From assembly GCA_018714145.1 (NCBI GenBank), contig DVNS01000052.1, positions 1-33,374 on the forward strand: a stretch of 33,374 bases of DNA, given 5' to 3'. The DNA comes from Candidatus Avilachnospira avistercoris. GTDB lineage: Bacteria > Bacillota > Clostridia > Lachnospirales > Lachnospiraceae. How positions within the stretch are numbered: the first letter of the stretch is position 1; each line of letters opens with the position of its first letter. The notes under the pieces are model-generated. The model ran no database searches, was not told where the DNA came from, and was given only the letters and a program-made list of their open reading frames with translations. Shown here piece after piece: positions 1 through 8,558 of the stretch. The position numbers were made by a program, and so were the translations under genes.

Positions 1-32
1 GCTATAATTCCTTTTCCTTTTTTGGAGCGCTT

Positions 33-258
33 AATTCCCTTGTAAATGTAAAAAAATCACGATTCTGATTCCGATATAAATGTAAAAATCCTTTTGGCAT
101 TAGACTCTCATAATTCCTTTACAAATGTACATTTTTCTCTGGGAATCCTTATTTTATAAGGCTTCCCAAAACCGGTAATTCCGATATAAATGTAAAAAAA
201 TCCAGCTTTCCGACTCGTATAATTCCCTTTAAATGTCTTAAATTCCCTTATTAATGTA
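33..258. repeat. Six dispersed copies of an 18-bp motif AATTCC-N6-AATGTA; candidate terminal multi-repeat region of an IS21-like element
   Basis: Copies at 33-50, 67-84, 112-129, 177-194, 221-236 (2 bp shorter) and 241-258, e.g. aattccgatataaatgta and aattcccttgtaaatgta. Transposase genes are not in the window. Confidence 0.7.
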
Positions 259-1759
259 AATTAACATTAGAAGCCGCTGCGCTTCCGGCTATTTTTCCGC
301 TGCTCCAGCTAAACTGCAGGTTATAGCCGCCGCAGCTTCCGTCCACATCTAAAAGCTCTCCGCAGAAATATATGCCCCTATGAAGCTTTGACTCCATGGT
401 ACTTTCATCTATCTGAAGGGTGCTGACTCCGCCTGAAGCCGCCTGACAATGGTCGAAGCCTGCGGTCTTTTTTATCCTGAACCTGAGGTCTGAAAGAAGC
501 CCTGTTATCCTTTCGACCGCCTTATCGATATCATCTGTCCCCCTCGTATATCCAACAGCTTTAACTGCAGCATTTCCCATGCCTGAACATCTTCTGGCTT
601 CCGAACTCAACACGTCCTTATGTCCCGTGCGTTCATCATCTTCTGATTTAAGAAGATCCTGCTCCTCTATTCCCGACAGCTCCATGATATATCCGGAAAG
701 CTTGAGCGGTAAAGCCCCTGCAAATGTCTCAGGTCTTATCTTGCCCCCATCCCGCTCAATGCAGGACTTGGCATAGTCACGAAGCTCATCTTCCGACAGC
801 CAGGGCAGAAGCCTCAGAGACAGCTCTACATCATATCCACGCTTCAGCGCTATCGCAGCATATCTGGAGATATCCATGACGCATACCCCGCTTATACCCT
901 CTGAGCTTATCTGCACCTCTCCCCTGCTCTGATACAGCATCATGTCATTGTCCGAATATACATGAAGGGAGACCCCTGCCTCTGTCCTTACGCCCTTAAG
1001 GCCTTCCAAGATCCCTGCTTCAGTCTTCAGCCCGCAGAGCGCAGGCATGAACGGATCGAAATCGTGCTTAAGATCTTTTATAAGCGGGTATATGGAGGAA
1101 TCCGATCCGGTCTTCGGAGCAGCATTTGACCCTGCAGCAAATATGACCGCATCTGCCATAAAGCTGTCCCCATCGGTCTCTATCTCCCAGCACAGGCTCC
1201 TTTTTATATGCTCAGGCTCACAGCCGTATACAAAATGCACCCCGAGCCTCTCACATTCATCCATAAGGGCCCGAAGCACGCTTCCCGCCTCCATGGAAGC
1301 AGGGTAAACATATATGCCCTCGTCATATGGATATCGCCTGTACGCAGGCTCTACCCCAAGCTCCCGGAAAAACCGTACCGTATCCTCAGCATCAAAGGCC
1401 TCTATGGCAGAGGCTGCAAACTCCGGATCCCCATGATAATGCTCCATTACCGCATTTTTAAAAACTTTCGTATCAGAAACAACGGCGGCCTCAGCATCAT
1501 TTAAAGCCGAGCCTCTATAAGGATCGGTTCCGACCTTACCTTCGCCAGCAGTTTTCCCGCTGATGCGTTTTCTGCTGAGCAGCATATTTGTGAAATTACA
1601 TTTGCCGCTTCCCGTGATGAGCAGTTTTTTTCCGGGACCCTCGTTATGCTCAAGCACGGTCACCAAGGTTCCGCCCCTTGCGGCCCAGACTGCAGCCATG
1701 AGTCCCGAAGCTCCGGCTCCGATGATTATTACATTTTTCTCAGAATTCTTTTTATCCAT
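251..1759 (-). CDS. NAD(P)/FAD-dependent oxidoreductase, HI0933/YhiN-like flavoprotein
   Basis: N-terminal Rossmann motif VIIIGAGASGLMAA; C-terminal CGELLDVDGSCGGYNLQFSWSSGKIAG. Start refined to MDKKNSEKN (GGAG upstream); the ORF track extends to 1810. Confidence 0.9.
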   Translation of the reverse strand: MDKKNSEKNVIIIGAGASGLMAAVWAARGGTLVTVLEHNEGPGKKLLITGSGKCNFTNMLLSRKRISGKTAGEGKVGTDPYRGSALNDAEAAVVSDTKVFKNAVMEHYHGDPEFAASAIEAFDAEDTVRFFRELGVEPAYRRYPYDEGIYVYPASMEAGSVLRALMDECERLGVHFVYGCEPEHIKRSLCWEIETDGDSFMADAVIFAAGSNAAPKTGSDSSIYPLIKDLKHDFDPFMPALCGLKTEAGILEGLKGVRTEAGVSLHVYSDNDMMLYQSRGEVQISSEGISGVCVMDISRYAAIALKRGYDVELSLRLLPWLSEDELRDYAKSCIERDGGKIRPETFAGALPLKLSGYIMELSGIEEQDLLKSEDDERTGHKDVLSSEARRCSGMGNAAVKAVGYTRGTDDIDKAVERITGLLSDLRFRIKKTAGFDHCQAASGGVSTLQIDESTMESKLHRGIYFCGELLDVDGSCGGYNLQFSWSSGKIAGSAAASNVNLH

Positions 1760-1882
1760 GGATATTCTCCGGCAGAAGGTACTGCCTTCATCATAAGTTA
1801 CTGCACACACGGCTTCGCATATAAATCAGGCCTTCATATATAATTACAGATTTATGCTGTAAAGAAATTTCTTAAACTTATA

Positions 1883-1919
1883 AAATAAAAGCTGACGAAA
1901 AGCAGTTCTCCGTCAGCAT
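1883..1919 (-). terminator. Rho-independent terminator downstream of the flippase
   Basis: GCTGACG...CGTCAGC stem (1891-1897/1911-1917) followed on the minus strand by TTTTATTTTAT. Confidence 0.75.
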
Positions 1920-1935
1920 AATGATTTATGATATT

Positions 1936-3738
1936 TCAGTCCATCAGCCCCACGGCCCTTGCCAGCCTGTATATCCTCATGCCCATGGGCATCTGCATAA
2001 GTTCAGCCTTATTGAAGGCCCGAAGCAGAAGCAACGAGATAAAGTACACCAGCACGGCTGCAAACATGCAGACTCCGACTATGAGCATGAGCCCAAGCCT
2101 TCCAGCCTCGATGCTGTCCGGAAGCAGTATGAGCATGGCCCTATGGGCAAGGAAGCATACCACGCCCATGATAAGGGAGGCTATGAACGGTATCAGATAG
2201 GTCTTTTTTCCGTTCTGCTTATATCTCACATGCCTGTGTATGCAGCTTGAATTCAGCAGGCATACCACGAGGGCAAAGAATATATTTGAGATGATGACCG
2301 CATATATGCCGAGCTTCGGCACATAAAGCAGGAACACGAGCACAGCCACATGAAGCACAAGGGCTATGGCTGAATTCCTGAGGGGCTCGGAAAGATGCCC
2401 AAGTCCCTGAAGTATGCCCGTGGTTATAGTGGACAATGAGTAAAATACCACTGCCACTGCTCCCACCTGAACTACCCTTATGAGGGTCGCATTGTCCTCG
2501 GTATTAAAGAGCAGGTTGCATATGGGCTCACTGAGGACTATCATTCCCACCGCCGCGGGTATGGCTATCAGCATGGTGAAGCGTATGCTCATGCGTATCT
2601 TCTGCACCACGAGCTTCTTATTGCGCTCCGAGGCTGCATTGGTAAGGGACGGGATGACTGAAGAGCTCAGTGCATTGGAGATGGCCACAGGTACATTGAA
2701 AAGTATGTGATATTCGCCGAATATGCCCCATAAGAGCACCACCGAGGACCCAAGGCCTATGGCAGTCATGATATTACTGAACAGGAAGTCATCCAGCACA
2801 GTACTGATATTATAGACGCAGGAACTTATGAGTATCGGAAGCAGGGTCACAAGGAGGGTCCTTGCGATATGTCCATAGGATTCAGGCCTTGCAGTCCTGC
2901 CCCTTCTCGGAAGCGAAGCAGCTCGTCCTCCTGCCTCCATGGCCAAGGAACGTCCTCTGCTACCGTAGCCTTCTTCCCGCTGGCCTCTCCTCCGGGGCTC
3001 ATACTCTCCCCTTATGCGGGCGCTTGAGCCTCCCTCATTTTCCTCCTCGGGCATATCTATGCCGTAAAGTAAAAGGAGCAGCACGAAAAACAGAAGTGCC
3101 ACCAAGGCACCGGCTCCCGTACCGATAGTACCGCCCGCAGCACCATAGGCAAAGGAAAAGTCCGTCTCACCGTATATGGCATTGGCCCGCTCTCCGTATC
3201 CGAACAGCATATAGGCCATGATAAGGGAGACTGCAGCATTGACTATCTGTTCAAGTATCTGAGAGATGGCCGTGGGCATCATATTGCCAGTGCCCTGAAA
3301 ATATCCTCGCAAAAGGCCAAGATAGGCCATGATCCATATGGTAGGGGCAAGGGTCTTGAGCACATAGCTGCAGAAGGGCTTGCCCATGGCCTCGGCTATG
3401 GCGCCGGCTCCAAAGAACATGACTGCGCACATGATGGCACCTACGATGGTGGAATAGATGAAGGCCACCCGAAGTACCCTGCGTACATCTCCTATCCTGC
3501 CCTTTGAAAGCCTCACTGAGACTATCTTCGATATGGCCGTGGGCAGCGAATATGAAGAAACTATCAGAAGGATATTGTAAATGCTGTAGGCCGAGGTATA
3601 ATATCCGTTTCCGATAGTGCCTATTATATCCACAAGGGGTATGCGGTACAGCATACCTATGATGCGGCAGACTATGCCGGCTATGGCAAGTATGCTGCCC
3701 TGTACTATGAAATTTCCATATTTAGAACTGCTCTTCAT
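1936..3738 (-). CDS. Polysaccharide/lipid flippase, SpoVB/MurJ-like (MOP superfamily)
   Basis: Many TM segments; SpoVB-like pattern GSILAIAGIVCRIIGMLYRIPLVDIIGTIGNGYYTSAYSIYNILLIVSSYSLPTAISKIVS. ATGA overlap with ybeY. Confidence 0.88.
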   Translation of the reverse strand: MKSSSKYGNFIVQGSILAIAGIVCRIIGMLYRIPLVDIIGTIGNGYYTSAYSIYNILLIVSSYSLPTAISKIVSVRLSKGRIGDVRRVLRVAFIYSTIVGAIMCAVMFFGAGAIAEAMGKPFCSYVLKTLAPTIWIMAYLGLLRGYFQGTGNMMPTAISQILEQIVNAAVSLIMAYMLFGYGERANAIYGETDFSFAYGAAGGTIGTGAGALVALLFFVLLLLLYGIDMPEEENEGGSSARIRGEYEPRRRGQREEGYGSRGRSLAMEAGGRAASLPRRGRTARPESYGHIARTLLVTLLPILISSCVYNISTVLDDFLFSNIMTAIGLGSSVVLLWGIFGEYHILFNVPVAISNALSSSVIPSLTNAASERNKKLVVQKIRMSIRFTMLIAIPAAVGMIVLSEPICNLLFNTEDNATLIRVVQVGAVAVVFYSLSTITTGILQGLGHLSEPLRNSAIALVLHVAVLVFLLYVPKLGIYAVIISNIFFALVVCLLNSSCIHRHVRYKQNGKKTYLIPFIASLIMGVVCFLAHRAMLILLPDSIEAGRLGLMLIVGVCMFAAVLVYFISLLLLRAFNKAELMQMPMGMRIYRLARAVGLMD

Positions 3739-4238
3739 CGCACGTCCCTCGTATAGCCTGCCTTGGAAAGTATCTCCTCCTGACGCCTTTCCATCTCCTC
3801 CCGCTCGGCCTCATCCATATGGTCGTAGCCCATCAGATGCAGCATGCTGTGGGCTATAAGGAAGGCAAGCTCCCGCTTCCTTGAATGTCCGTAGGCCTCA
3901 GCCTGCCTTATGACATGGTCCATGGAGATGACTATGTCCCCCAGCACGAATTCGCCGGTATCCGGGTCAAACAGGCTTACATCCTCCTCCATGCCGGTAA
4001 AGTCTCCGGCTGTCTCAAACTCAGCCATAGGAAAGCTCAGCACATCCGTGCTCTTATCTATGTGGCGGAACTCCCCGTTGAGCTCCTTTATGGCCTCGTC
4101 ATCGGTGATAAGGAGGCTTATCTCACATTCAAAGGGACAGTCCTCATGGTCTATGGCTGCCTTCACGATATCCGAGGCTATGGCCTCATAGTCGAGACCT
4201 GTATCAGCTTCATATTCAATTTCTGAATTTATGGTCAT
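3735..4238 (-). CDS. ybeY: Endoribonuclease YbeY (rRNA maturation)
   Basis: UPF0054 signature HSMLHLMGYDHMDEAEREEME; DVLSFPM; adjacent to phoH. Start refined to MTINSEIE (AAGGA upstream). Confidence 0.95.
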   Translation of the reverse strand: MTINSEIEYEADTGLDYEAIASDIVKAAIDHEDCPFECEISLLITDDEAIKELNGEFRHIDKSTDVLSFPMAEFETAGDFTGMEEDVSLFDPDTGEFVLGDIVISMDHVIRQAEAYGHSRKRELAFLIAHSMLHLMGYDHMDEAEREEMERRQEEILSKAGYTRDVR

Positions 4239-5235
4239 GGGCTCTGTCCTTCTTCTCTGCAAGATGGGCCTCATACTCGTCATAGGCCTTGACTATCTTC
4301 TGGACAAGGGGATGCCTCACCACATCTGCTGCCGTAAGCTCGCAGAAGCCGATATCATCTATCTTGGAGAGCACCCTCATGGCCACCTCCAGTCCCGAGG
4401 TCTGTCCCTTATCAAGGTCCTTCTGGGTCAGGTCTCCGGTCACGATGACCTTGGAGCCGAAGCCTATCCTCGTGAGGAACATCTTCATCTGGGCAGGCGT
4501 CGTGTTCTGGGCCTCATCAAGGACTATGTAGGCATTGTCCAAGGTGCGTCCCCTCATATATGCAAGGGGCGCCACTTCGATAAGTCCCTTTTCCGAATTG
4601 GCAAGGAACTGATCTGCCCCCATGATATTGTAAAGGGCATCATATAAGGGCCTGAGATAGGGATCTATCTTCTGCTGCAGGTCTCCGGGAAGGAAGCCCA
4701 GCTTCTCTCCGGCCTCTATGGCAGGCCTCGTCAGTATGATGCGCTGCACGTCCTCAGCCTTGAAGGCCTTTATGGCCATGGCCATGGCGAGGTAGGTCTT
4801 GCCGGTGCCGGCAGGGCCTATGCCAAAGGTTATCATCTTCTGACGTATCAGGTCCACATACTGCTTCTGACCCATGGTCTTGGGCTTTATGGGCTTACCG
4901 GTGATGCTGCGGCAGATGATGTCCTTGTCTATCTCGACTATGTCCTTTTCTCTGCCCTCCATGCTCAGGCTCAGGATATAGTCCACGTTCTGCTCGCTTA
5001 TCTGGTTTCCCCTCTCGGAAAGCTCCATAAGGCCTGAAAGCACATGCTCAGCCCTGCCTGCGGAGCCCTCGTCTCCTATTATCTTCACAAGGCCGTTGCG
5101 CTCTATGATGTCTACCCCTAAGGCCTTTTCTATCTTTTTCAGATATGCGTCATAGCTTCCGAAGATATTTTTCTCATGCTCGGAAGGTATCTCAAGCATT
5201 ATTTCCTTTGTCAAATCCAAACTCCTTAAAAACAA
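4216..5235 (-). CDS. PhoH family protein (ATPase)
   Basis: Walker A GPAGTGKTYLAMAMA; VLDEAQNTTPAQMKMFLTRIGFGSKVIVTGD typical of PhoH/YqfB-linked proteins. Confidence 0.95.
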   Translation of the reverse strand: MFLRSLDLTKEIMLEIPSEHEKNIFGSYDAYLKKIEKALGVDIIERNGLVKIIGDEGSAGRAEHVLSGLMELSERGNQISEQNVDYILSLSMEGREKDIVEIDKDIICRSITGKPIKPKTMGQKQYVDLIRQKMITFGIGPAGTGKTYLAMAMAIKAFKAEDVQRIILTRPAIEAGEKLGFLPGDLQQKIDPYLRPLYDALYNIMGADQFLANSEKGLIEVAPLAYMRGRTLDNAYIVLDEAQNTTPAQMKMFLTRIGFGSKVIVTGDLTQKDLDKGQTSGLEVAMRVLSKIDDIGFCELTAADVVRHPLVQKIVKAYDEYEAHLAEKKDRAHDHKFRN

Positions 5236-5270
5236 ATCAGCCTCAACTCCCGAGGAATTGAGGCTTGATA

Positions 5271-5447
5271 TTAGTTGTACTTACGCTTTCTTGCCGCTTC
5301 GGACTTTTTCTTACGTCTTACGCTCGGCTTCTCGTAATGTTCTCTTTTACGAATCTCCTGCTGAATTCCTGCCTTGGCACAATTTCTTTTGAATCTGCGA
5401 AGAGCTGAATCAAGTGACTCGTTCTCTTTAACGATTACGTTTGACAA
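5271..5447 (-). CDS. rpsU: 30S ribosomal protein S21, TTG start
   Basis: 58 aa (L/M)[66 protein letters not shown] sits upstream of the TTG; the ORF-track N-extension is not S21-like. Confidence 0.93.
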   Translation of the reverse strand: MSNVIVKENESLDSALRRFKRNCAKAGIQQEIRKREHYEKPSVRRKKKSEAARKRKYN

Positions 5448-5674
5448 AGACCCCTGACCTCCCTTCGGTTGCAAGGATTTTGTAAGTTCATTACATGCAA
5501 CAAAATGTGCGGGGTATAAATGCACTTTCCAAAGTTTAGCATAATTCAGGCTTATATGCAAGAAAAAATTTTGCTAAACCTGTCTTAAAACTTTGCTAAG
5601 CCTATCATGAAGCCTTTCCAAGCCTCCAATATCCCGATGGAGGCTCTGAAAAGCTGTCTGAAAGGGCCTTAAGG

Positions 5675-5726
5675 AAGCTGTCCCTTTGCAGTCTCCATGG
5701 CAAGCTTAAGGGCCTCGTCAGCCTTC
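5675..5726. repeat. Direct repeat copy 1: exact 52-bp duplicate of the alaS 3' end
   Basis: aagctgtccctttgcagtctccatggcaagcttaagggcctcgtcagccttc, identical to 8568-8619 by eye. Confidence 0.95.
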
Positions 5727-6803
5727 AGAGGCCTTGCGCTCCTTATCGTATTCCTCAAGCTCCATCACCCCGTCTATCAGCATCTGCTGGTCTACCGGAT
5801 ATGGCCAGACCCTTACGTCTATGCCCTTAAGGGCCTTGTCTGTTACTGCCGGAAGATCCTCTAAGGCTGCGTCTATATCCTTAAGGCAGGTCGGGAGCCC
5901 GATGGAACGGTTAAAATCGTATATCTTAGCCCTCTCCTCATACTGCTTATCCACGGTCATCATGACGAGGATGCCATAGGAGACCACCTCTCCGTGCAGA
6001 TGATGATTGGCCTCAGTGCTGGGAAGTATGGTAAAGCCGTTATACATGGCATGGGCCATGCCGGTAGTATAGTCTACCTGAACGAAGTTCGACACAAAGC
6101 CTGTGGACACGATTATCGCAAGTATGACCTCGGTAAGCTCCGTCGTGACCTCATGTCTCTCGCAGTCCCGCATGGCCTTCTCCCCGAAGCGGACTATCGG
6201 AGCCGCACACATGGAGCTTAAGGCTATGCCCATCGAATCGGAATGAAGCGGCATATCATTTCTTGAAGATATGGTGCACTCATAGTATTTAGCCATGGTG
6301 TCTCCCATGCCGGCCCAGAGATAGCGTGAGGGCGCATGGGCTATGATATCCGTATCAATGAAGATATGGTCCGGCGGTACCTTGGAAAATGAATACTCCC
6401 TCAGGCTCCCGTCCGGATGATACACTATGCCAAGGGAGGTGCAGGCTGCACAGGTCGAGGCTATGGTAGGAAATGTAAAAAACGGCTTTTTGAGCTCGTG
6501 GGCAAGCACCTTACAGGTATCTATGGCCTTTCCCCCTCCCACTGCAAATATCATGTCTGCCTTCTCAGCCTCAGGGCGAAGCATCTCCATATTTTCCACG
6601 GAGGCCTCTCCTCCGTACCAGAAAGTTCCGGCAGGACTTATGCCTGAGCCCTCCATCGCATTCTTTATCTTCTGCTCCGCAGCGGCAAGGGCACGCTTGC
6701 CCCCTATTATCACTGCAGTCCTTCCATAGCGCCTGCAGATATGTCCTATATCATCATAAGCATCCTTCCCTATGGTATATCCGGGAAAAAGTGATCTCTC
6801 CAT
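5718..6803 (-). CDS. Iron-containing alcohol dehydrogenase / glycerol dehydrogenase family protein
   Basis: IFAVGGGKAIDTCKVLAHELKKPFFTFPTIASTCAACTSLGIVY; metal-site regions DTMAKYYE and MAHAMYNGFTILPSTEANHHLHGEVVSYG. Confidence 0.9.
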   Translation of the reverse strand: MERSLFPGYTIGKDAYDDIGHICRRYGRTAVIIGGKRALAAAEQKIKNAMEGSGISPAGTFWYGGEASVENMEMLRPEAEKADMIFAVGGGKAIDTCKVLAHELKKPFFTFPTIASTCAACTSLGIVYHPDGSLREYSFSKVPPDHIFIDTDIIAHAPSRYLWAGMGDTMAKYYECTISSRNDMPLHSDSMGIALSSMCAAPIVRFGEKAMRDCERHEVTTELTEVILAIIVSTGFVSNFVQVDYTTGMAHAMYNGFTILPSTEANHHLHGEVVSYGILVMMTVDKQYEERAKIYDFNRSIGLPTCLKDIDAALEDLPAVTDKALKGIDVRVWPYPVDQQMLIDGVMELEEYDKERKASEG

Positions 6804-6846
6804 TTTTAGTTCATTCCTTTCGTTATCTCTTTATCTTATTTCTCCC

Positions 6847-8088
6847 TTATCGGGCTAAGTAAGTTTTTCGATCAATACCTGTCAAAACCTCTCTTGCGGC
6901 CTCAGAACTCACGGTCTCTGCAGCCTCCATATTTACCCCAAAGCTTTCCCCGTGGGCCTTCATATATTTCCTGTTCTTATATGCTCCCACTGTCAGGAAC
7001 GGGATGACTACCACTGCTATTCCCAGATATCCGCAGTAGCCGTATCCATATTTGATGATATTTGAAAGCCCAATCATGGAGATAGACATGGACAATACGA
7101 TTATAAAGGCTGAAACTATGGCACTCCTTACAGGGGCCGACTTTATGCCTCTGAACATTGGAAGCCTCTCAAACCTTGCCACAAAGCCAAATATGGTCGT
7201 AACACCGGTGGAGATAAGGCAAAGGAGCAGGCAGATGCCATATATTACAGTGAGCCCGTCTATGCCCATTACATTGCAGACGGTAAGGGTCGGTATCGTG
7301 GTCCCGCCCTCCACTGCAGTATAGGTCCCCTGCCAGCAGAGCAGCATAAATACGGAAAGCACCAGAGCTACGGTGTTTATCACAAATGAGATGGTCATGG
7401 ACCTTGAACAGCTCTTTTTATCATTTAAAATGGTTCCGCAGGCCGCCATGGTGGGAAGAGTCACACACTGAAATCCGGCATATGTAAAGGCATTGACTAT
7501 GGCCTGAGGCATATTTGCAAAGCCCGAGGTCTGCATATCCTGCTTAAGCACCTCAAATATCGTGCTCTCGCTGTTGAATATGCCTACAGCGTAAATGGTG
7601 ATGGCTGTTATGAGTATGGCTATGCCCATATAAGTCGAAGCAGCTCTTACTATGCCAGCGCCGAAAATGGTAAGCACAAGTACCAGTGCTCCGACAGCCG
7701 CCACGCCGATGGCATACTCAAGTCCAAAGTAGGTGGTAAGGGCTGAGGCAGCTCCGGATATGGCTGCAGCTACGGCCATCAGCACCATGATATAAAAGAA
7801 TATCTCAAACAGCCAGAAGAGCTTATCAAAGGGGTGATACAGGGTCTCAAAGAGCTCTCTGTGACCCTTAAGGCCCCTTGAGTTATACATTATCATGGCT
7901 TCCTTCATGGTAAGGGTCAGGAGCAGCATCGCCAGCACCGCTGATACAACTCCTGCCCAGCCAAGCCCCACATAGTAGGTGTTGGCCTGATTGCCCGTGG
8001 CAAAACCGCCTCCCGCATGAGCGGAAAAAAGCACCGCACCCACGGAAAATGCTGCCATGAATGAAGTTCCTGCATACTTTGGTTTCAT
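6847..8088 (-). CDS. YkvI-like membrane protein, putative amino-acid transporter
   Basis: About 11 hydrophobic segments; N-terminus MAAFSVGAVLFSAHAGGGFATGNQANTYYVGLGWAG resembles YkvI-family proteins. Preceded by a T-box leader. Confidence 0.75.
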   Translation of the reverse strand: MKPKYAGTSFMAAFSVGAVLFSAHAGGGFATGNQANTYYVGLGWAGVVSAVLAMLLLTLTMKEAMIMYNSRGLKGHRELFETLYHPFDKLFWLFEIFFYIMVLMAVAAAISGAASALTTYFGLEYAIGVAAVGALVLVLTIFGAGIVRAASTYMGIAILITAITIYAVGIFNSESTIFEVLKQDMQTSGFANMPQAIVNAFTYAGFQCVTLPTMAACGTILNDKKSCSRSMTISFVINTVALVLSVFMLLCWQGTYTAVEGGTTIPTLTVCNVMGIDGLTVIYGICLLLCLISTGVTTIFGFVARFERLPMFRGIKSAPVRSAIVSAFIIVLSMSISMIGLSNIIKYGYGYCGYLGIAVVVIPFLTVGAYKNRKYMKAHGESFGVNMEAAETVSSEAAREVLTGIDRKTYLAR

Positions 8089-8130
8089 ACCTGTTTCCTC
8101 CTGTTTTTCCTTGATATCTGACAGGACAAC

Positions 8131-8411
8131 AAAAAATCCCTTCGCCGCTCCTGTCTATTGACAGAAGAGACGAAAGGACGAAACCTTCCGCGGTACCACT
8201 CTTCTTTGCCCCATATGGGGCACCCTCAACGGGATACCATCATATCCCTGCGCTTTAACGGGCGCACCCGTCTGCACCTACTGTAAGTTCAGCACAGCCC
8301 CTCGGCAGTGAGTTCGGCAGGTCAGAAGCTCCATGCCTCGCACCAACCGGCATTTCTCTCCGAGTCCCTCACTGCTTACTAGTCTGCGTCATCGTGTTTA
8401 AGTCCTTATGA
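8131..8411 (-). ncRNA. T-box riboswitch (tRNA-sensing leader) controlling the YkvI-like transporter
   Basis: Minus strand contains the T-box sequence AAGAAGAGTGGTACCGCGGAAGGTT (about 8183-8207); Stem I hallmarks GATGACGCAGACTAGTA, GGAGAGAAATGCC, GGTTGGTG; Stem II/III-like hairpins; competing terminator CCTTTCG...CTGTCaataGACAG...CGAAGGGATTTTTTG (8131-8178). Confidence 0.95.
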
Positions 8412-8423
8412 AATTATAGGCGA

Positions 8424-8452
8424 ATGATAACAGCCTGAAAAAAAGCTGTCAA
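8424..8452 (-). promoter_or_regulatory. Sigma-A-type promoter for the T-box leader
   Basis: TTGACA (8447-8452), 17-bp spacer, TATCAT (8424-8429) on the minus strand. Confidence 0.7.
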
Positions 8453-8463
8453 TAAGATAAAAT

Positions 8464-8512
8464 AAAAAAGCCTGAAAGTATTCCAAAAATTGATACATTC
8501 AGGCTTTATTAT
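8464..8512 (-). terminator. Terminator downstream of alaS (possibly bidirectional)
   Basis: AAGCCTGAA(T)GTATC...GATAC(T)TTCAGGCTT stem followed by TTTTATT on the minus strand. Confidence 0.75.
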
Positions 8513-8558
8513 AAATCAAAATTATAGCTATCAAAGCTGTTAGGAATAAGAGAATGCC

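Noticed and set aside
33-258. CRISPR array at the left edge
   Set aside because: The 18-bp repeats are degenerate and irregularly spaced (20-65 bp); better fits IS-end or regulator-binding repeats.
5618-5645. GCCTCCA...TGGAGGC hairpin as the terminator of the dehydrogenase gene or rpsU
   Set aside because: The dyad is real but has no T-tract on either strand, so termination cannot be supported.
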